From Bradyrhizobium zhanjiangense (GTDB lineage Bacteria; Pseudomonadota; Alphaproteobacteria; Rhizobiales; Xanthobacteraceae), in assembly GCF_004114935.1 (NCBI RefSeq), contig NZ_CP022221.1:744001-808000 (forward strand): 64,000 nt of DNA, in the 5' to 3' direction. A program made the translations under genes and the position numbers. Positions 1 to 8,510 of this stretch are shown piece after piece (the first letter of the stretch is position 1; each line of letters opens with the position of its first letter). Below the pieces are notes generated by a model that saw only the letters and a list, made by a program, of their open reading frames with translations, was not told the DNA's origin and searched no databases.

Positions 1-1041
1 GTCATTGAGCCCGCCCGACTGACGGCCGCGCTACGCAGAGGCGGCGTGCTGGACGCTGGCGCAGTCCGCGAGGTGAAGGTGCTGCATCGGCGTGACACCG
101 TGGTGTCGCACATTGCCCGCCTTGGACTGCGCTATGTCGGCGAATCGGCCGGCGCGCCGCAATCGCTGATCCTCAAGACGCCACATGCCGATTTTGCCAA
201 GACGCTCGCCGATGGCGGCCGGCACGAGGTGGCCTTCTATACGAAGCTCGCTCCGAACATGCCGTGGGGGTTGGTGCCGCGCTGCTTCGACGGACGTTTC
301 GACGAGCCGGGCGGGACCTGGCATCTCCTGCTCGAGGACCTCACCGATAGCCATGAGATCGCAACCCAATGGCCACTGCCGCCGTCGCGCGAGCAAATAG
401 TCGCGATCGTCACCACGCTCGCGCGTTGGCATGCGGCCTGGTGGGACCATCCCGATCTCGGCGACACGATCGGCACCTGGGCGAGCCCCGAAGACAGCGC
501 GCAGCACATGGAGACCTTTGCCGGCCATTACGACCGGTTCGCCGATCTGCTCGGCGATCGCCTCAGCGAAGAACGCCGGCTCCTCTATCGTCGCCTGATT
601 GACCAGTCGGCCCGGCTACCCGAGCGCTACCATTCGCGCCGTAACCTCAGCATCACCCATGGCGATGCCCATACCTGGAATTTTTTCCTGCCGCGCGCTG
701 GCGTTGCCGACACCGTGCGCATCTTCGATTTCGACCTGTGGGGCGTCAATGTCCCGACCAACGACCTCGCTTACATGATGGCGCTTCATTGGTTTCCGGA
801 GCGCCGGCAGGCGCTCGAGCGCCCCCTGCTCAATCTCTATCACGAGACATTGCTCGCAAGCGGCGTCACCGGATACACGCGCGGCGCGCTCGATCGTGAC
901 TACCGCTTGTCGGTGCTCTGGCACATCACTAAGCCGGTCTGGCAATGGGCCATCAACATCCCGCCGGTGATCTGGTGGCACCATCTGGAGCGGATCATGA
1001 TGGCGGTCGAGGATCTGGGGTGCGAGGAGTTGTTGGGGTAA
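1..1041 (+). CDS. Aminoglycoside-phosphotransferase-fold (ecdysteroid-kinase-like) protein, 5' truncated
   Basis: Small-molecule kinase of the APH/EcKL superfamily; the substrate cannot be told from sequence. The frame is open to base 1, and the residues before the first possible start (a GTG at 46) still look like the family's N-terminal segment (PARLTAALRRGGVL). The true start is therefore probably outside the window. The Brenner-type catalytic loop HGDAHTWNFF lies near 655-690 and the metal-binding IFDFDLWG near 720-745, so the catalytic core looks intact. An early LILKTPHAD segment (near 160-190) would be the ATP-lysine region. The gene is followed by a palindromic repeat and a convergent efflux operon, so context gives no function. 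Fold assignment is firm; function is unknown. Confidence 0.8.
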   Translation, partial: VIEPARLTAALRRGGVLDAGAVREVKVLHRRDTVVSHIARLGLRYVGESAGAPQSLILKTPHADFAKTLADGGRHEVAFYTKLAPNMPWGLVPRCFDGRFDEPGGTWHLLLEDLTDSHEIATQWPLPPSREQIVAIVTTLARWHAAWWDHPDLGDTIGTWASPEDSAQHMETFAGHYDRFADLLGDRLSEERRLLYRRLIDQSARLPERYHSRRNLSITHGDAHTWNFFLPRAGVADTVRIFDFDLWGVNVPTNDLAYMMALHWFPERRQALERPLLNLYHETLLASGVTGYTRGALDRDYRLSVLWHITKPVWQWAINIPPVIWWHHLERIMMAVEDLGCEELLG

Positions 1042-1060
1042 CTCGTCCCGCAAATCCGAT

Positions 1061-1192
1061 GTCGTCCTGGCGAAAGCCAGGACCCATTACCCCAGGGAGA
1101 GGTTGTGGCACGAGCTGGCAACCGCGAGTCTTCGCCAAATTTCCGCCGGGGGTAATGGGTCCTGGATCTGCGCTTCGCTTGTCCAGGACGAC
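1061..1192. repeat. Palindromic intergenic repeat, family B copy 1
   Basis: About 130 bp with inverted ends (GTCGTCCTGG...CCAGGACGAC) and inner arms ccaggacccatta / taatgggtcctgg. The core contains 'gagtcttcgcca', which recurs in other family B copies at 7.4, 31.4 and 36.9 kb (with one-base changes in some). It lies between convergent genes, where its foldback could also help end transcription. Confidence 0.85.
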
Positions 1193-1210
1193 AGCGGAAA
1201 CTATAGCTGC

Positions 1211-2767
1211 CTACTCCATCACCGCGTGCTCCGGCCCCGCGGCCTGCTTGCGCAGTGTGGCCTTGGTCGAGCCGATCAGCAAAGCGAGCGGGATGGTGCA
1301 GAGGATAAAGACCATCACCAGCTGGTAATCGTGCGCGAAGGCGATGATCTGCGCCTGCACGCTGACCATTCTGTCGGCCATGGCGCGGCCGGCGTCGGTG
1401 GAGAGATTGATCATGCCGCTGACGCTGGGCATCTGGAGCGCGTGGTTGAACGGGTTGATGTGCTCGGAGAGGATCGCGTAGGTCCGCCGCGTCCCCTGCG
1501 TCAGCTCGGCGATGACGACGGAAATGCCGACCGAGCTCGCGACGTTGCGCATCAGGGTCAGCATCGCGGTGCCGTCGGTGCGCAGATCGTTCGACAGCGT
1601 CAGGAACGCCACGGTCGAGAGCGGCACGAAGACGAGGCCGAAGCCGAAGCCCTGGATGACGCTGACGGTGACGATCTCCGGCACCTGGGTCAGGTCGGTC
1701 CAGCCGGTCATCTGGAACAGCGAGCCTGCAGTCAGCGCCAGCCCTGTGATGATCAGCGTGCGCGCCTCGAAATAGCGCATCATGCGGCCGACCAGCATCA
1801 TGGCGAAAAAGGTGCCCAAGCCGCGGCTCGCCAGCAGCAGGCCGGCGGTGATGATGGGATAGCCGATCACGTTCTGCATGTAGGGCGAGGCCAGCGCCAT
1901 GGTCGAGAACAGCACGAGTCCCATCACGATCATGAACACGCAGCCGGTGACGAAGTTGCGATCCCGAAACAGCGCGAAGCGGATGAACGGCGTCGAGGTC
2001 GTGAAGGAATGTGCGAGGAAGAAGTAGAAGGCGATAGCGGAGACGATGAACTCCGCCAGGATCTCGTTGGATTCCAGCCAGCCCAGCTGCTCGCCGCGGT
2101 CGAGCGCGAGCTGAAGCGCGCCGATCGCGATCGCCAGCGCGGCGAAGCCGAACCAGTCGAATTTGAGGCTGAAATCCTTCCGGGTCTCGTCCATGAAGAC
2201 GATCAGCCCGAGCACGGTGATGGCGCCGAACGGCAGATTGACGAAGAACACCCAGTGCCAGGAATAGGTCTCGGTGAGCCAGGCGCCCAGCGACGGTCCC
2301 ATGATCGGGCCCATCATCACGCCCATGCCCCAGATCGACATCGCCTTGGCGCGTTCGTGGAGCGTGTAATAATCCAGCATCACCGATTGCGACAGCGGCA
2401 CCAGCGCGGCGCCGAACACGCCTTGCAGCAGGCGGAACAGCACCATCTGGTTGATGTCCTGCGCGAGGCCGCACAGCACCGACGCCATGGTGAAGCCGGC
2501 CGAGCAGATGATGAAGATGCGCTTGCGGCCGAAGCGGTTGGCGATCCAGCCGACCGGCGCCGTCATGATCGCGGCGGCGACGATGTAGGAGGTCAGCACC
2601 CAGTTGATCTGGTCCTGCGAGGCCGAGAGCGTGCCCTGCATGTAGGGCAAAGCGACATTGGCGATGGTGGTGTCCAACGCCTGCATGATGGTCGCGGTCA
2701 TGGCGCAGATCGTCACCATGTTCCGGCGCAGGCCGGGGACCATCAGGCTGGCATTGGGGCCGGACAT
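1211..2767 (-). CDS. emrB: DHA2-family MFS multidrug efflux permease, EmrB type
   Basis: Inner-membrane proton-driven drug exporter, 518 aa, the usual size for 14-helix DHA2 pumps. Early residues (NMVTICAMTATIMQALDTTIANVALPYM) carry the conserved LDxTIxNVALP signature. The A-loop region NRFGRKR follows near residue 75, and motif C-like GMGVMMGPIMGPSLG near 150. The start is the ATG at 2767 (MSGPNASL), four bases after the upstream gene's stop; an earlier in-frame ATG at 2815 would lie inside emrA. It works with the EmrA-type adaptor encoded immediately upstream and an outer-membrane channel not encoded here. Presumably controlled by the MarR protein of the same operon. Substrates are not inferable. 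Confidence 0.93.
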   Translation of the reverse strand: MSGPNASLMVPGLRRNMVTICAMTATIMQALDTTIANVALPYMQGTLSASQDQINWVLTSYIVAAAIMTAPVGWIANRFGRKRIFIICSAGFTMASVLCGLAQDINQMVLFRLLQGVFGAALVPLSQSVMLDYYTLHERAKAMSIWGMGVMMGPIMGPSLGAWLTETYSWHWVFFVNLPFGAITVLGLIVFMDETRKDFSLKFDWFGFAALAIAIGALQLALDRGEQLGWLESNEILAEFIVSAIAFYFFLAHSFTTSTPFIRFALFRDRNFVTGCVFMIVMGLVLFSTMALASPYMQNVIGYPIITAGLLLASRGLGTFFAMMLVGRMMRYFEARTLIITGLALTAGSLFQMTGWTDLTQVPEIVTVSVIQGFGFGLVFVPLSTVAFLTLSNDLRTDGTAMLTLMRNVASSVGISVVIAELTQGTRRTYAILSEHINPFNHALQMPSVSGMINLSTDAGRAMADRMVSVQAQIIAFAHDYQLVMVFILCTIPLALLIGSTKATLRKQAAGPEHAVME

Positions 2768-2771
2768 CGGA

Positions 2772-3941
2772 TCAGTCCTTGTCGTGGTCCTGGCCCGCTG
2801 TCGCCGACAGGCCAAACAGGCCGGCGAGTGAGCGCCGGTGGCCGGTGTCGATGGTGGCGTAGACGCTCATGCCGGCTTTCAGCTTCCGCACGTATTTGTC
2901 GGTCTCGTCGAAATAGATCCTGACCGGCACGCGCTGCACCACCTTGACGAAATTGCCGGTGGCATTTTGCGGCGGCAGGATCGCGAATTGCGCGCCGGTG
3001 CCGGGCGAGAGCGAGCCGATCTTGCCCTTGAAGACGTGATTCGGGAACGCGTCGACCTCGAGCGTGACGGGCTGGCCTTCTGCCACATAGGTGAGGTCGC
3101 TCTCCTTCGGATTGGCGTCGACCCAGGGATGCGCGACGTCGATGATGGAGAACACGGGCGCGCCGGCGGCAACGTAACGGCCGAGCTGAATCTGCTCGAC
3201 CTGCGTCGCCACGCCGTCCATCGGCGCGCGCAGCACGGTGTGGTCGAGGTTGCGCTGGGCGTCGTCCAGCTTGGCTTTCGCCTGCGCGTAGGGCGGGAAC
3301 TGCTCCAGCGGCAACGCGGGATCGCCGAGCAATTGCGTCTTGGCGTTGGAGAGCTGCTGCTTGATGAATTGCGCCTGCGCGCCCGCGGTGACCAACGCAT
3401 TCGCCGCGTTGTCGAGATCGAGCTGCGAACCGTAATTGTTCTTCACCAGCGCCTGCTTGCGCTCGACGTCGCGCTGCTTGAGGTCGACGCCCTGTTGGGC
3501 AAGGTTGAGCATGTCGCCATAGATCTTGATGTTGGCAACGAGGTTGTCGTAGGTCGTGCGGGCCTGGGCGAGCTGTGCCTTGGCTTCATCTACCGCGTGG
3601 CGGAAGGGAACGGGGTCGATCTCGAACAGCTCGTCGCCTTGCTTGACGACCTGACCTTCTTTCACGACCACCTTCTGGATCTTGCCGGAGATGTCGGGCG
3701 TCACCAGCACCTTCTGCGCGCCGACATAGGCGTCGTCGGTGCCGACATAGCGGCCGCCATGCAAATAGAAGGTGATGCCGCCGATGGCGACGATGACAGG
3801 CAGGACGACCAGAAGCAGGAAACGGCGATAGCGGCGCAGGCCCGCCACCAGACGGCGGCGGGGGTCGCTGCCGGCTTTCTTGGTCGGCTTGCCGCTGTCG
3901 CTCTTCTGCTCGGGCTGGAACTTGAGAACCTGATCAGCCAT
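2772..3941 (-). CDS. emrA: HlyD/EmrA-type periplasmic adaptor of the efflux pump
   Basis: Membrane-fusion protein, 389 aa, linking an MFS pump to an outer-membrane channel. It has a short basic cytoplasmic N-terminus and one membrane helix (RFLLLVVLPVIVAIGGITFYL, about residues 36-56). A lipoyl half-motif follows (VGTDDAYVGAQKVLVTPDIS..VKEGQVVKQGDELFEID), then a long coiled-coil hairpin rich in Q/A/K (about 120-225), the second lipoyl half and a beta-barrel domain. The start is the ATG at 3941 (MADQVLKF); the frame upstream overlaps marR and encodes nothing family-like. It overlaps the marR 3' end by 8 bp and is 4 bp from emrB, so the three genes are almost certainly cotranscribed and translationally coupled. 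Confidence 0.93.
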   Translation of the reverse strand: MADQVLKFQPEQKSDSGKPTKKAGSDPRRRLVAGLRRYRRFLLLVVLPVIVAIGGITFYLHGGRYVGTDDAYVGAQKVLVTPDISGKIQKVVVKEGQVVKQGDELFEIDPVPFRHAVDEAKAQLAQARTTYDNLVANIKIYGDMLNLAQQGVDLKQRDVERKQALVKNNYGSQLDLDNAANALVTAGAQAQFIKQQLSNAKTQLLGDPALPLEQFPPYAQAKAKLDDAQRNLDHTVLRAPMDGVATQVEQIQLGRYVAAGAPVFSIIDVAHPWVDANPKESDLTYVAEGQPVTLEVDAFPNHVFKGKIGSLSPGTGAQFAILPPQNATGNFVKVVQRVPVRIYFDETDKYVRKLKAGMSVYATIDTGHRRSLAGLFGLSATAGQDHDKD

Positions 3942-4416
3942 AGCGCTGCTCCCTACGCGCTTGCTCCGCGCCGCTGGTCTGGGTCGCGTTCCGCACGTTT
4001 TCCTTGATTGTTTCGAGTTGGGTGAGGAGGCGGTGCGCATCAGCCGGGGCGATGCCATCGAGCGCGTTGGCGGTGATTTCGGACCGGAGCCCGCTCATCC
4101 GGCCGAGCAGCTGCCGGCCGGCCTTCTTCAGGTACAGGCGCTTGACCCGGCGGTCCGAGGCGTCGCTGCGGCGTTCGATCCAATCATTGTCGCAGAGCTT
4201 GTCGATCAGGCGCGTCAGCGTGATCGGCTGCACCTCCAGGAGCTCGGCGAGCTCCGACTGCTTCATGCCCTCGCTGCGCTCCACCTTGGCCAGCACCGCC
4301 CATTGCGCGCGGGTGATGCCGAAGCGCGACGCCTCCTTGTCGGCATAGACGCGCAGCAGGCGATAGAGCTCGGCGAGCGTGAACAGGAAGTTCTGGTCGA
4401 CAGACCCGCGGGTCAT
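3934..4416 (-). CDS. MarR-family transcriptional regulator of the efflux operon
   Basis: 160-aa winged-helix regulator. The body FGITRAQWAVLAKVERSEGMKQSELAELLEVQPITLTRLIDKL is the typical MarR helix-turn-helix, followed by the wing 'ERRSDASDRRVKRLYL' with its conserved D-x-R. The start is the ATG at 4416 (MTRGSVDQNF) with a GGAG seven bases upstream; the longer frame to 4521 would remove the promoter and operator region. First gene of marR-emrA-emrB, so probably a ligand-released repressor of its own operon. An inverted repeat 30 bp upstream is the likely operator. Cys residues and ligand cannot be judged. Confidence 0.92.
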   Translation of the reverse strand: MTRGSVDQNFLFTLAELYRLLRVYADKEASRFGITRAQWAVLAKVERSEGMKQSELAELLEVQPITLTRLIDKLCDNDWIERRSDASDRRVKRLYLKKAGRQLLGRMSGLRSEITANALDGIAPADAHRLLTQLETIKENVRNATQTSGAEQARREQRYG

Positions 4417-4446
4417 GAGCTTAATCTCCAATGAGCCTGCAATATA

Positions 4447-4460
4447 ATAAGCAAGCTTAT
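4447..4460. promoter_or_regulatory. Candidate MarR operator
   Basis: Perfect inverted repeat ATAAGC-AA-GCTTAT in a locally AT-rich stretch (4440-4472), 30 bp upstream of the marR start and about 105 bp upstream of the divergent zur-like gene. Size, symmetry and placement suit a MarR dimer. Inferred from position only. Confidence 0.5.
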
Positions 4461-4564
4461 GATTATTCCAGCGCAGATTGATGCGACGCTGTCCCGCAGC
4501 GAGAGCATGGCTGACAGCCATCCGAAGTGTCGCGCTTTGGGTTCCCTCGCCGAAATGCTAGAAA

Positions 4565-5068
4565 ATGGGCCGCATGACCCTCGCAAAGCCGGCATTCCCC
4601 GCGCCTGACCACGATCACGGCCGCTGCACTGCGGATGCGCTGGCGCATGCCGAACAGGTCTGCGAGCAGCGCGCGCAGAAATTCACGCCGATACGCCGTC
4701 AGGTGCTCGGGGCGCTGCTCTCCAGCCACCGTCCACTCGGCGCCTATGAGGTGATCGACGAGCTCGCCAAGTCGATGGCGCGACCGGCGCCGATCACGGT
4801 CTATCGTGCCCTCGATTTCTTGATGGCCAACGGCCTCGTGCATCGCATCGAGAGCCGCAATGCCTATCTCGCCTGCGCCGCCCATGACCACGACGCGACC
4901 TCGGCCGTCGCGTTCCTGATCTGCGAGCGCTGCGGCCTGGTCGGCGAGATCCCGTCGGCCTCCTTCGCCAAGGATCTCAATGCCGCCGCGCGCAGCTCAG
5001 GCTTCGCCCCCAAATTGTCCGTGGTGGAGATCACGGGCGTCTGCACCCATTGTCAGAAAGCTGCTTAA
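4565..5068 (+). CDS. zur: Fur-family regulator, Zur-like
   Basis: 167-aa metal-dependent repressor. The N-terminal winged helix (FTPIRRQVLGALLSSHRPLGAYEVIDEL...PITVYRALDFLMANGLVHRIESRNAYLAC) is classic Fur fold. The C-terminal dimerisation domain has two CxxC pairs (CERC and CTHC) and a His-rich HDHD segment. The 'RPAPITVYRALDFL' and double CxxC pattern fits the zinc-uptake regulator better than iron Fur or Irr, which is also a fused-type Fur protein in these bacteria. No znuABC genes are adjacent. The start is uncertain: the ATG at 4565 has a poor ribosome site and an ATG at 4574 is equally possible. Divergent from marR. Confidence 0.82.
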   Translation: MGRMTLAKPAFPAPDHDHGRCTADALAHAEQVCEQRAQKFTPIRRQVLGALLSSHRPLGAYEVIDELAKSMARPAPITVYRALDFLMANGLVHRIESRNAYLACAAHDHDATSAVAFLICERCGLVGEIPSASFAKDLNAAARSSGFAPKLSVVEITGVCTHCQKAA

Positions 5069-5103
5069 AGCAACAACGGCACAAAGCCGGTATTCGGGAA
5101 GAG

Positions 5104-6057
5104 ATGTCCTCGCCACAAGCCATACCATCCGCCGCACGTCCCCTCAGTGCCGGCGCCATCGCCCTGATGCTGATGCTGTGCCTGACCTGGGGGTTCAACC
5201 AGATTGCGGTGAAGCTGGTGCTGCCGGACATCCCGCCGATGCTCCAGGCCACGATCCGCTCAATGGGCGCGCTGCCGGTGCTGTTCATCATCGGCACCTT
5301 ACGTGGCGTCAATTTCTTCGAACGTGACGGCACCTGGAAGCCCGGCCTCATCGCCGGACTGATGTTCGGCATCGAGTTCGTTCTGATCTTCCAGGGCCTG
5401 CGCTTCACGCCGGCGTCGCGCGCGGTCGTGTTCCTCTACACCGCCCCGTTCTTCGTCGCGCTCGGCTCCTACCAAGTGCTCGGCGAGCGGCTCGGCGGTA
5501 CGCAATGGCTGGGGCTCGCCGTGAGCTTTGCCGGCGTCGCACTCGCCATCGGCGTGCCGCAGCCGGATGTCGATGCCAAGGTGTTGCTCGGCGACCTCAT
5601 GATCGTCGGCGGCGCGGCGTTGTGGGCGGCGACCACGCTGGTCGCCAAGGGCACGCGGCTGCGCTTCGCCGCGCCCGAGAAGGCGCTGGGCTACCAGGTC
5701 GCGACCTCGATCCCGATCCTGGGGCTGGCAGCCTGGCTGTTCGGCGAATCCATCACGCACACGCCGGCGCCACTATCGCTCGCCCTCATGGCCTTCCAGG
5801 CGATCTGGGTGGTGGGAACCACGTTCACGCTTTGGTTCGCGCTGGTGAAGGCTTATTCGGCCAGCAAATTGTCGGCTTTTACCTTCATCACCCCTTTGTT
5901 TGGCGTGGTCGGTAGCTATTTCATCATGCACGACACCTTAAGCCTGACATTCGGGGCCGCTGCGGTCCTTGTAATTGTTGGGCTTTTTCTGGTTAACCGT
6001 CCGAACCAAACGGCTGCGGCGCCGCGCGATGCATTGCTGAACGTCACCAAAACCTGA
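5104..6057 (+). CDS. EamA/DMT-family transporter
   Basis: Ten-helix drug/metabolite exporter, 317 aa, with two tandem EamA repeats. The first runs from about residue 20 (LMLMLCLTWGFNQIAVKLV..., with the family-typical WG-N near helix 1) and the second from about 165 (GDLMIVGGAALWAATTLVAKG...). The repeat-end signature FTPASRAVVFLYTAPFFVALGSY is characteristic. The start at 5104 has GGGAAGAG just before it; the longer frame would overlap the zur-like gene. Only 12 bases separate its stop from the ispG ATG, so it may be cotranscribed with ispG. Substrate unknown (family members export amino acids, metabolites or drugs). Confidence 0.88.
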   Translation: MSSPQAIPSAARPLSAGAIALMLMLCLTWGFNQIAVKLVLPDIPPMLQATIRSMGALPVLFIIGTLRGVNFFERDGTWKPGLIAGLMFGIEFVLIFQGLRFTPASRAVVFLYTAPFFVALGSYQVLGERLGGTQWLGLAVSFAGVALAIGVPQPDVDAKVLLGDLMIVGGAALWAATTLVAKGTRLRFAAPEKALGYQVATSIPILGLAAWLFGESITHTPAPLSLALMAFQAIWVVGTTFTLWFALVKAYSASKLSAFTFITPLFGVVGSYFIMHDTLSLTFGAAAVLVIVGLFLVNRPNQTAAAPRDALLNVTKT

Positions 6058-6069
6058 TATTTGGACCCC

Positions 6070-7353
6070 ATGAACAAGCTCGAAAACACCATCGATTCCG
6101 ACCTCGCGGGCCCCGCGCCCCGGCACAAGACCACCCAGGTCAAGGTCGGCGACGTCTCAGTGGGCGGCGGTGCACCGATCGTCGTGCAGTCGATGACCAA
6201 CACCGACACCGCCGACATCGACGGCACCATCGCCCAGGTCGCAGCGCTCGCGCGCGCCGGTTCCGAAATGGTTCGCATCACCGTGGACCGCGAGGAAGCC
6301 GCTGCCGCCGTTCCGCATATCCGCGACGGCCTCGCCAAGCGCGGCATCAGCACGCCCTTGATCGGCGACTTCCACTATATCGGCCACAAGCTGCTTGCGG
6401 CCTATCCGGCCTGCGCCGAGGCGCTCGCCAAATACCGCATCAATCCCGGCAATGTCGGCTTCAAGGACAAGCGCGACACCCAGTTCGCCGACATCATCGA
6501 GATCGCGAACAAGAACAACAAGCCGGTGCGCATCGGCGCCAATTGGGGCTCACTCGACCAGGAACTGCTCACCAAGCTGATGGACGAGAATGCTGCCTCG
6601 GCCGATCCGCGCGACGTGCGCGCGGTGACGCGCGAGGCCATGGTGCAGTCGGCGCTCTTGTCAGCCGCGCGCGCCGAAGAGCTCGGCATGCCGAAGAACC
6701 GCATCATCCTGTCGGCCAAGGTCTCGGCGGTGCAGGATCTGATCGCGGTCTACCAGGATCTCGCCTCCCGTTCCGATTATGCCATCCATCTCGGTCTGAC
6801 CGAGGCCGGCATGGGCTCGAAGGGCATCGTGGCGTCCTCGGCCGCGCTCGGCATCCTGCTGCAGCAGGGCATCGGCGACACCATCCGCATCTCGCTGACG
6901 CCGGAGCCCGGCGGCGACCGTACCCGTGAGGTGCAGGTCGGCCAGGAGCTGTTGCAGACCATGGGCTTCCGCACCTTCGTGCCGCTGGTCGCGGCGTGTC
7001 CCGGTTGCGGCCGCACCACCTCGACCACGTTCCAGGAACTGGCCCGCTCGATCCAGGATTTCATCCGCGACGAGATGCCGACCTGGAAGACGAAATATCC
7101 CGGCGTGGAAGAGCTCAACGTCGCGGTGATGGGCTGCATCGTCAACGGTCCCGGCGAATCCAAGCACGCCAATATCGGCATCTCGCTTCCCGGCACCGGC
7201 GAAGCGCCGGCCGCGCCGGTGTTCGTCGACGGCAAGAAGTTCCGCACCTTGCGCGGGCCCACGATCTCCGCCGACTTCAAGGCGCTGGTGATCGACTACA
7301 TCGACCAGCGCTACGGCCAGGGCGCCAAGGTGCCGGTGACGGCGGCGGAGTAG
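6070..7353 (+). CDS. ispG: 4-hydroxy-3-methylbut-2-enyl diphosphate synthase (IspG/GcpE)
   Basis: Seventh-step enzyme of the MEP isoprenoid pathway: reductive conversion of MEcPP to HMBPP using a [4Fe-4S] cluster. 427 aa, normal for proteobacterial IspG without the plant insert. Seen directly: the N-terminal TIM-barrel signature [16 protein letters not shown], the central [10 protein letters not shown], and cluster-binding cysteines in ACPGCGRTT (about residue 309) and [10 protein letters not shown] (about 355). The ATG at 6070 ([11 protein letters not shown]) is preferred over a TTG three codons earlier. Electron donor is not encoded here. The polyprenyl synthase at 16 kb uses the products of the same pathway. 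Confidence 0.97.
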   Translation: MNKLENTIDSDLAGPAPRHKTTQVKVGDVSVGGGAPIVVQSMTNTDTADIDGTIAQVAALARAGSEMVRITVDREEAAAAVPHIRDGLAKRGISTPLIGDFHYIGHKLLAAYPACAEALAKYRINPGNVGFKDKRDTQFADIIEIANKNNKPVRIGANWGSLDQELLTKLMDENAASADPRDVRAVTREAMVQSALLSAARAEELGMPKNRIILSAKVSAVQDLIAVYQDLASRSDYAIHLGLTEAGMGSKGIVASSAALGILLQQGIGDTIRISLTPEPGGDRTREVQVGQELLQTMGFRTFVPLVAACPGCGRTTSTTFQELARSIQDFIRDEMPTWKTKYPGVEELNVAVMGCIVNGPGESKHANIGISLPGTGEAPAAPVFVDGKKFRTLRGPTISADFKALVIDYIDQRYGQGAKVPVTAAE

Positions 7354-7380
7354 TTTTCTCTACTCTCGCCCCACACACCT

Positions 7381-7536
7381 CCGTCGTCCCGGACAAGCGC
7401 GCCGCAAGCGCGCGCAGATCCGGGACCCATAACCACAGAGTCTGTGGTTATGGCAGGTCGTCACTCCGAGTCTTCGCCAAACCTAACCCTGTGGTTATGG
7501 GTCCCGGATCTGCGCTTACGCTGTCCGGGACGACGG
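7381..7536. repeat. Palindromic intergenic repeat, family B copy 2
   Basis: Ends CCGTCGTCCCGGA / TCCGGGACGACGG. Inner arms gggacccataaccaca / tgtggttatgggtccc, plus an internal hairpin (ccacagagtctgtgg). The core again reads 'gagtcttcgccaaac'. Longest copy, lying between ispG and the dioxygenase gene. Confidence 0.85.
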
Positions 7537-7613
7537 CCATGTTTGCAGTGCAGATTGCACATCCATCGCCGCGCGCTACCATGCTCTCAATCAAAATGAT
7601 CGGGAGACACGCC

Positions 7614-8510
7614 ATGAGCTCACTCGCCGGCAAGCAAGGTCCGCGCTATCGCCACACCGCCGATGACGGCGCCCCTTATGAGACCATCGCGGTCGAAAAG
7701 CTCACGCCCATCATCGGCGCGGAAATCTCCGGCGTCGACATCGGCAGGCTCGTCGAGGGCGATAGCCGCTCCAACCGGCAGATGGACGAGATCCACCGCG
7801 CGCTTGCCGAAAACCTCGTGATCTTTTTCCGCGACCAGCACATCACGCCCAAACAGCATCTCGCCTTCGGCCGGAAGTTCGGCGAGCTGCATTTTCATCC
7901 GGCCGCACCGCACGAGGACGAAGACCCGGCGCTGATGAAGATCTACGCCGACAAGGACTCGCCGCGCGCCAACGGCGAGGGCTGGCATTCGGATGTGTCC
8001 TGCGATCTCGAGCCGCCGATGGGCTCGATCCTTTACATCAAGCAATGTCCGCCGCGCGGTGGCGACACGCTGTTCGCCAACATGTATGCGGCCTATGACG
8101 CCCTCTCGGATCGCATGAAGGCCTATCTCGACGGCTTGTCCGCGCTGCATGACGGTGAACCGATCTATCGCGGCCTCTACGCCAACTACGGCGTCGCCGA
8201 CCGTCCCTCCTATCCGCATGCCGAGCACCCGGTGGTGCGCACGCATCCGGTCACGGGCAGGAAGGCGCTCTACGTCAACCGCGGCTTCACCCGCCACATC
8301 AACGGCATCCCGCGCGACGAGAGCGATGCGATGCTCGCTTATCTCTACCTGCATGCCGAGAACCCGCTGTTCCAGTGCCGCTTCCGCTGGACCGAGAATG
8401 CCATCGCCTTCTGGGACAACCGCTGCACCCAGCACCGCGCGATGTGGGACTACTGGCCGCATACGCGCTCCGGCACGCGGGTGACGGTGAAGGGGGAGCG
8501 GCCGGTGTGA
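7614..8510 (+). CDS. TauD/TfdA-family Fe(II)/2-oxoglutarate dioxygenase
   Basis: 298-aa cytoplasmic dioxygenase that couples 2-oxoglutarate decarboxylation to substrate hydroxylation. The iron facial triad is visible: HSD in GEGWHSDVSCD (about residue 124-126) and the distal His in NRCTQHRAMWDY (about 268). The 2-oxoglutarate Arg follows in HTRSGTRVTVKG. The N-terminal 'IGAEISGVDI' is the TauD-superfamily opening motif. The start at 7614 has GGGAG 8 bases upstream; an ATG at 7581 in frame is less likely. Members act on taurine, alkyl sulfates, aryloxyalkanoates and others, and nothing here selects one. Its stop overlaps the start of the amidase gene (GTGA), implying coupled translation. Confidence 0.92.
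   Translation: MSSLAGKQGPRYRHTADDGAPYETIAVEKLTPIIGAEISGVDIGRLVEGDSRSNRQMDEIHRALAENLVIFFRDQHITPKQHLAFGRKFGELHFHPAAPHEDEDPALMKIYADKDSPRANGEGWHSDVSCDLEPPMGSILYIKQCPPRGGDTLFANMYAAYDALSDRMKAYLDGLSALHDGEPIYRGLYANYGVADRPSYPHAEHPVVRTHPVTGRKALYVNRGFTRHINGIPRDESDAMLAYLYLHAENPLFQCRFRWTENAIAFWDNRCTQHRAMWDYWPHTRSGTRVTVKGERPV

Noticed and set aside
1103..2923. 606-codon plus-strand frame rich in Asp, His and Arg
   Set aside because: Antisense to emrB/emrA; composition typical of a high-GC shadow frame with no motif.
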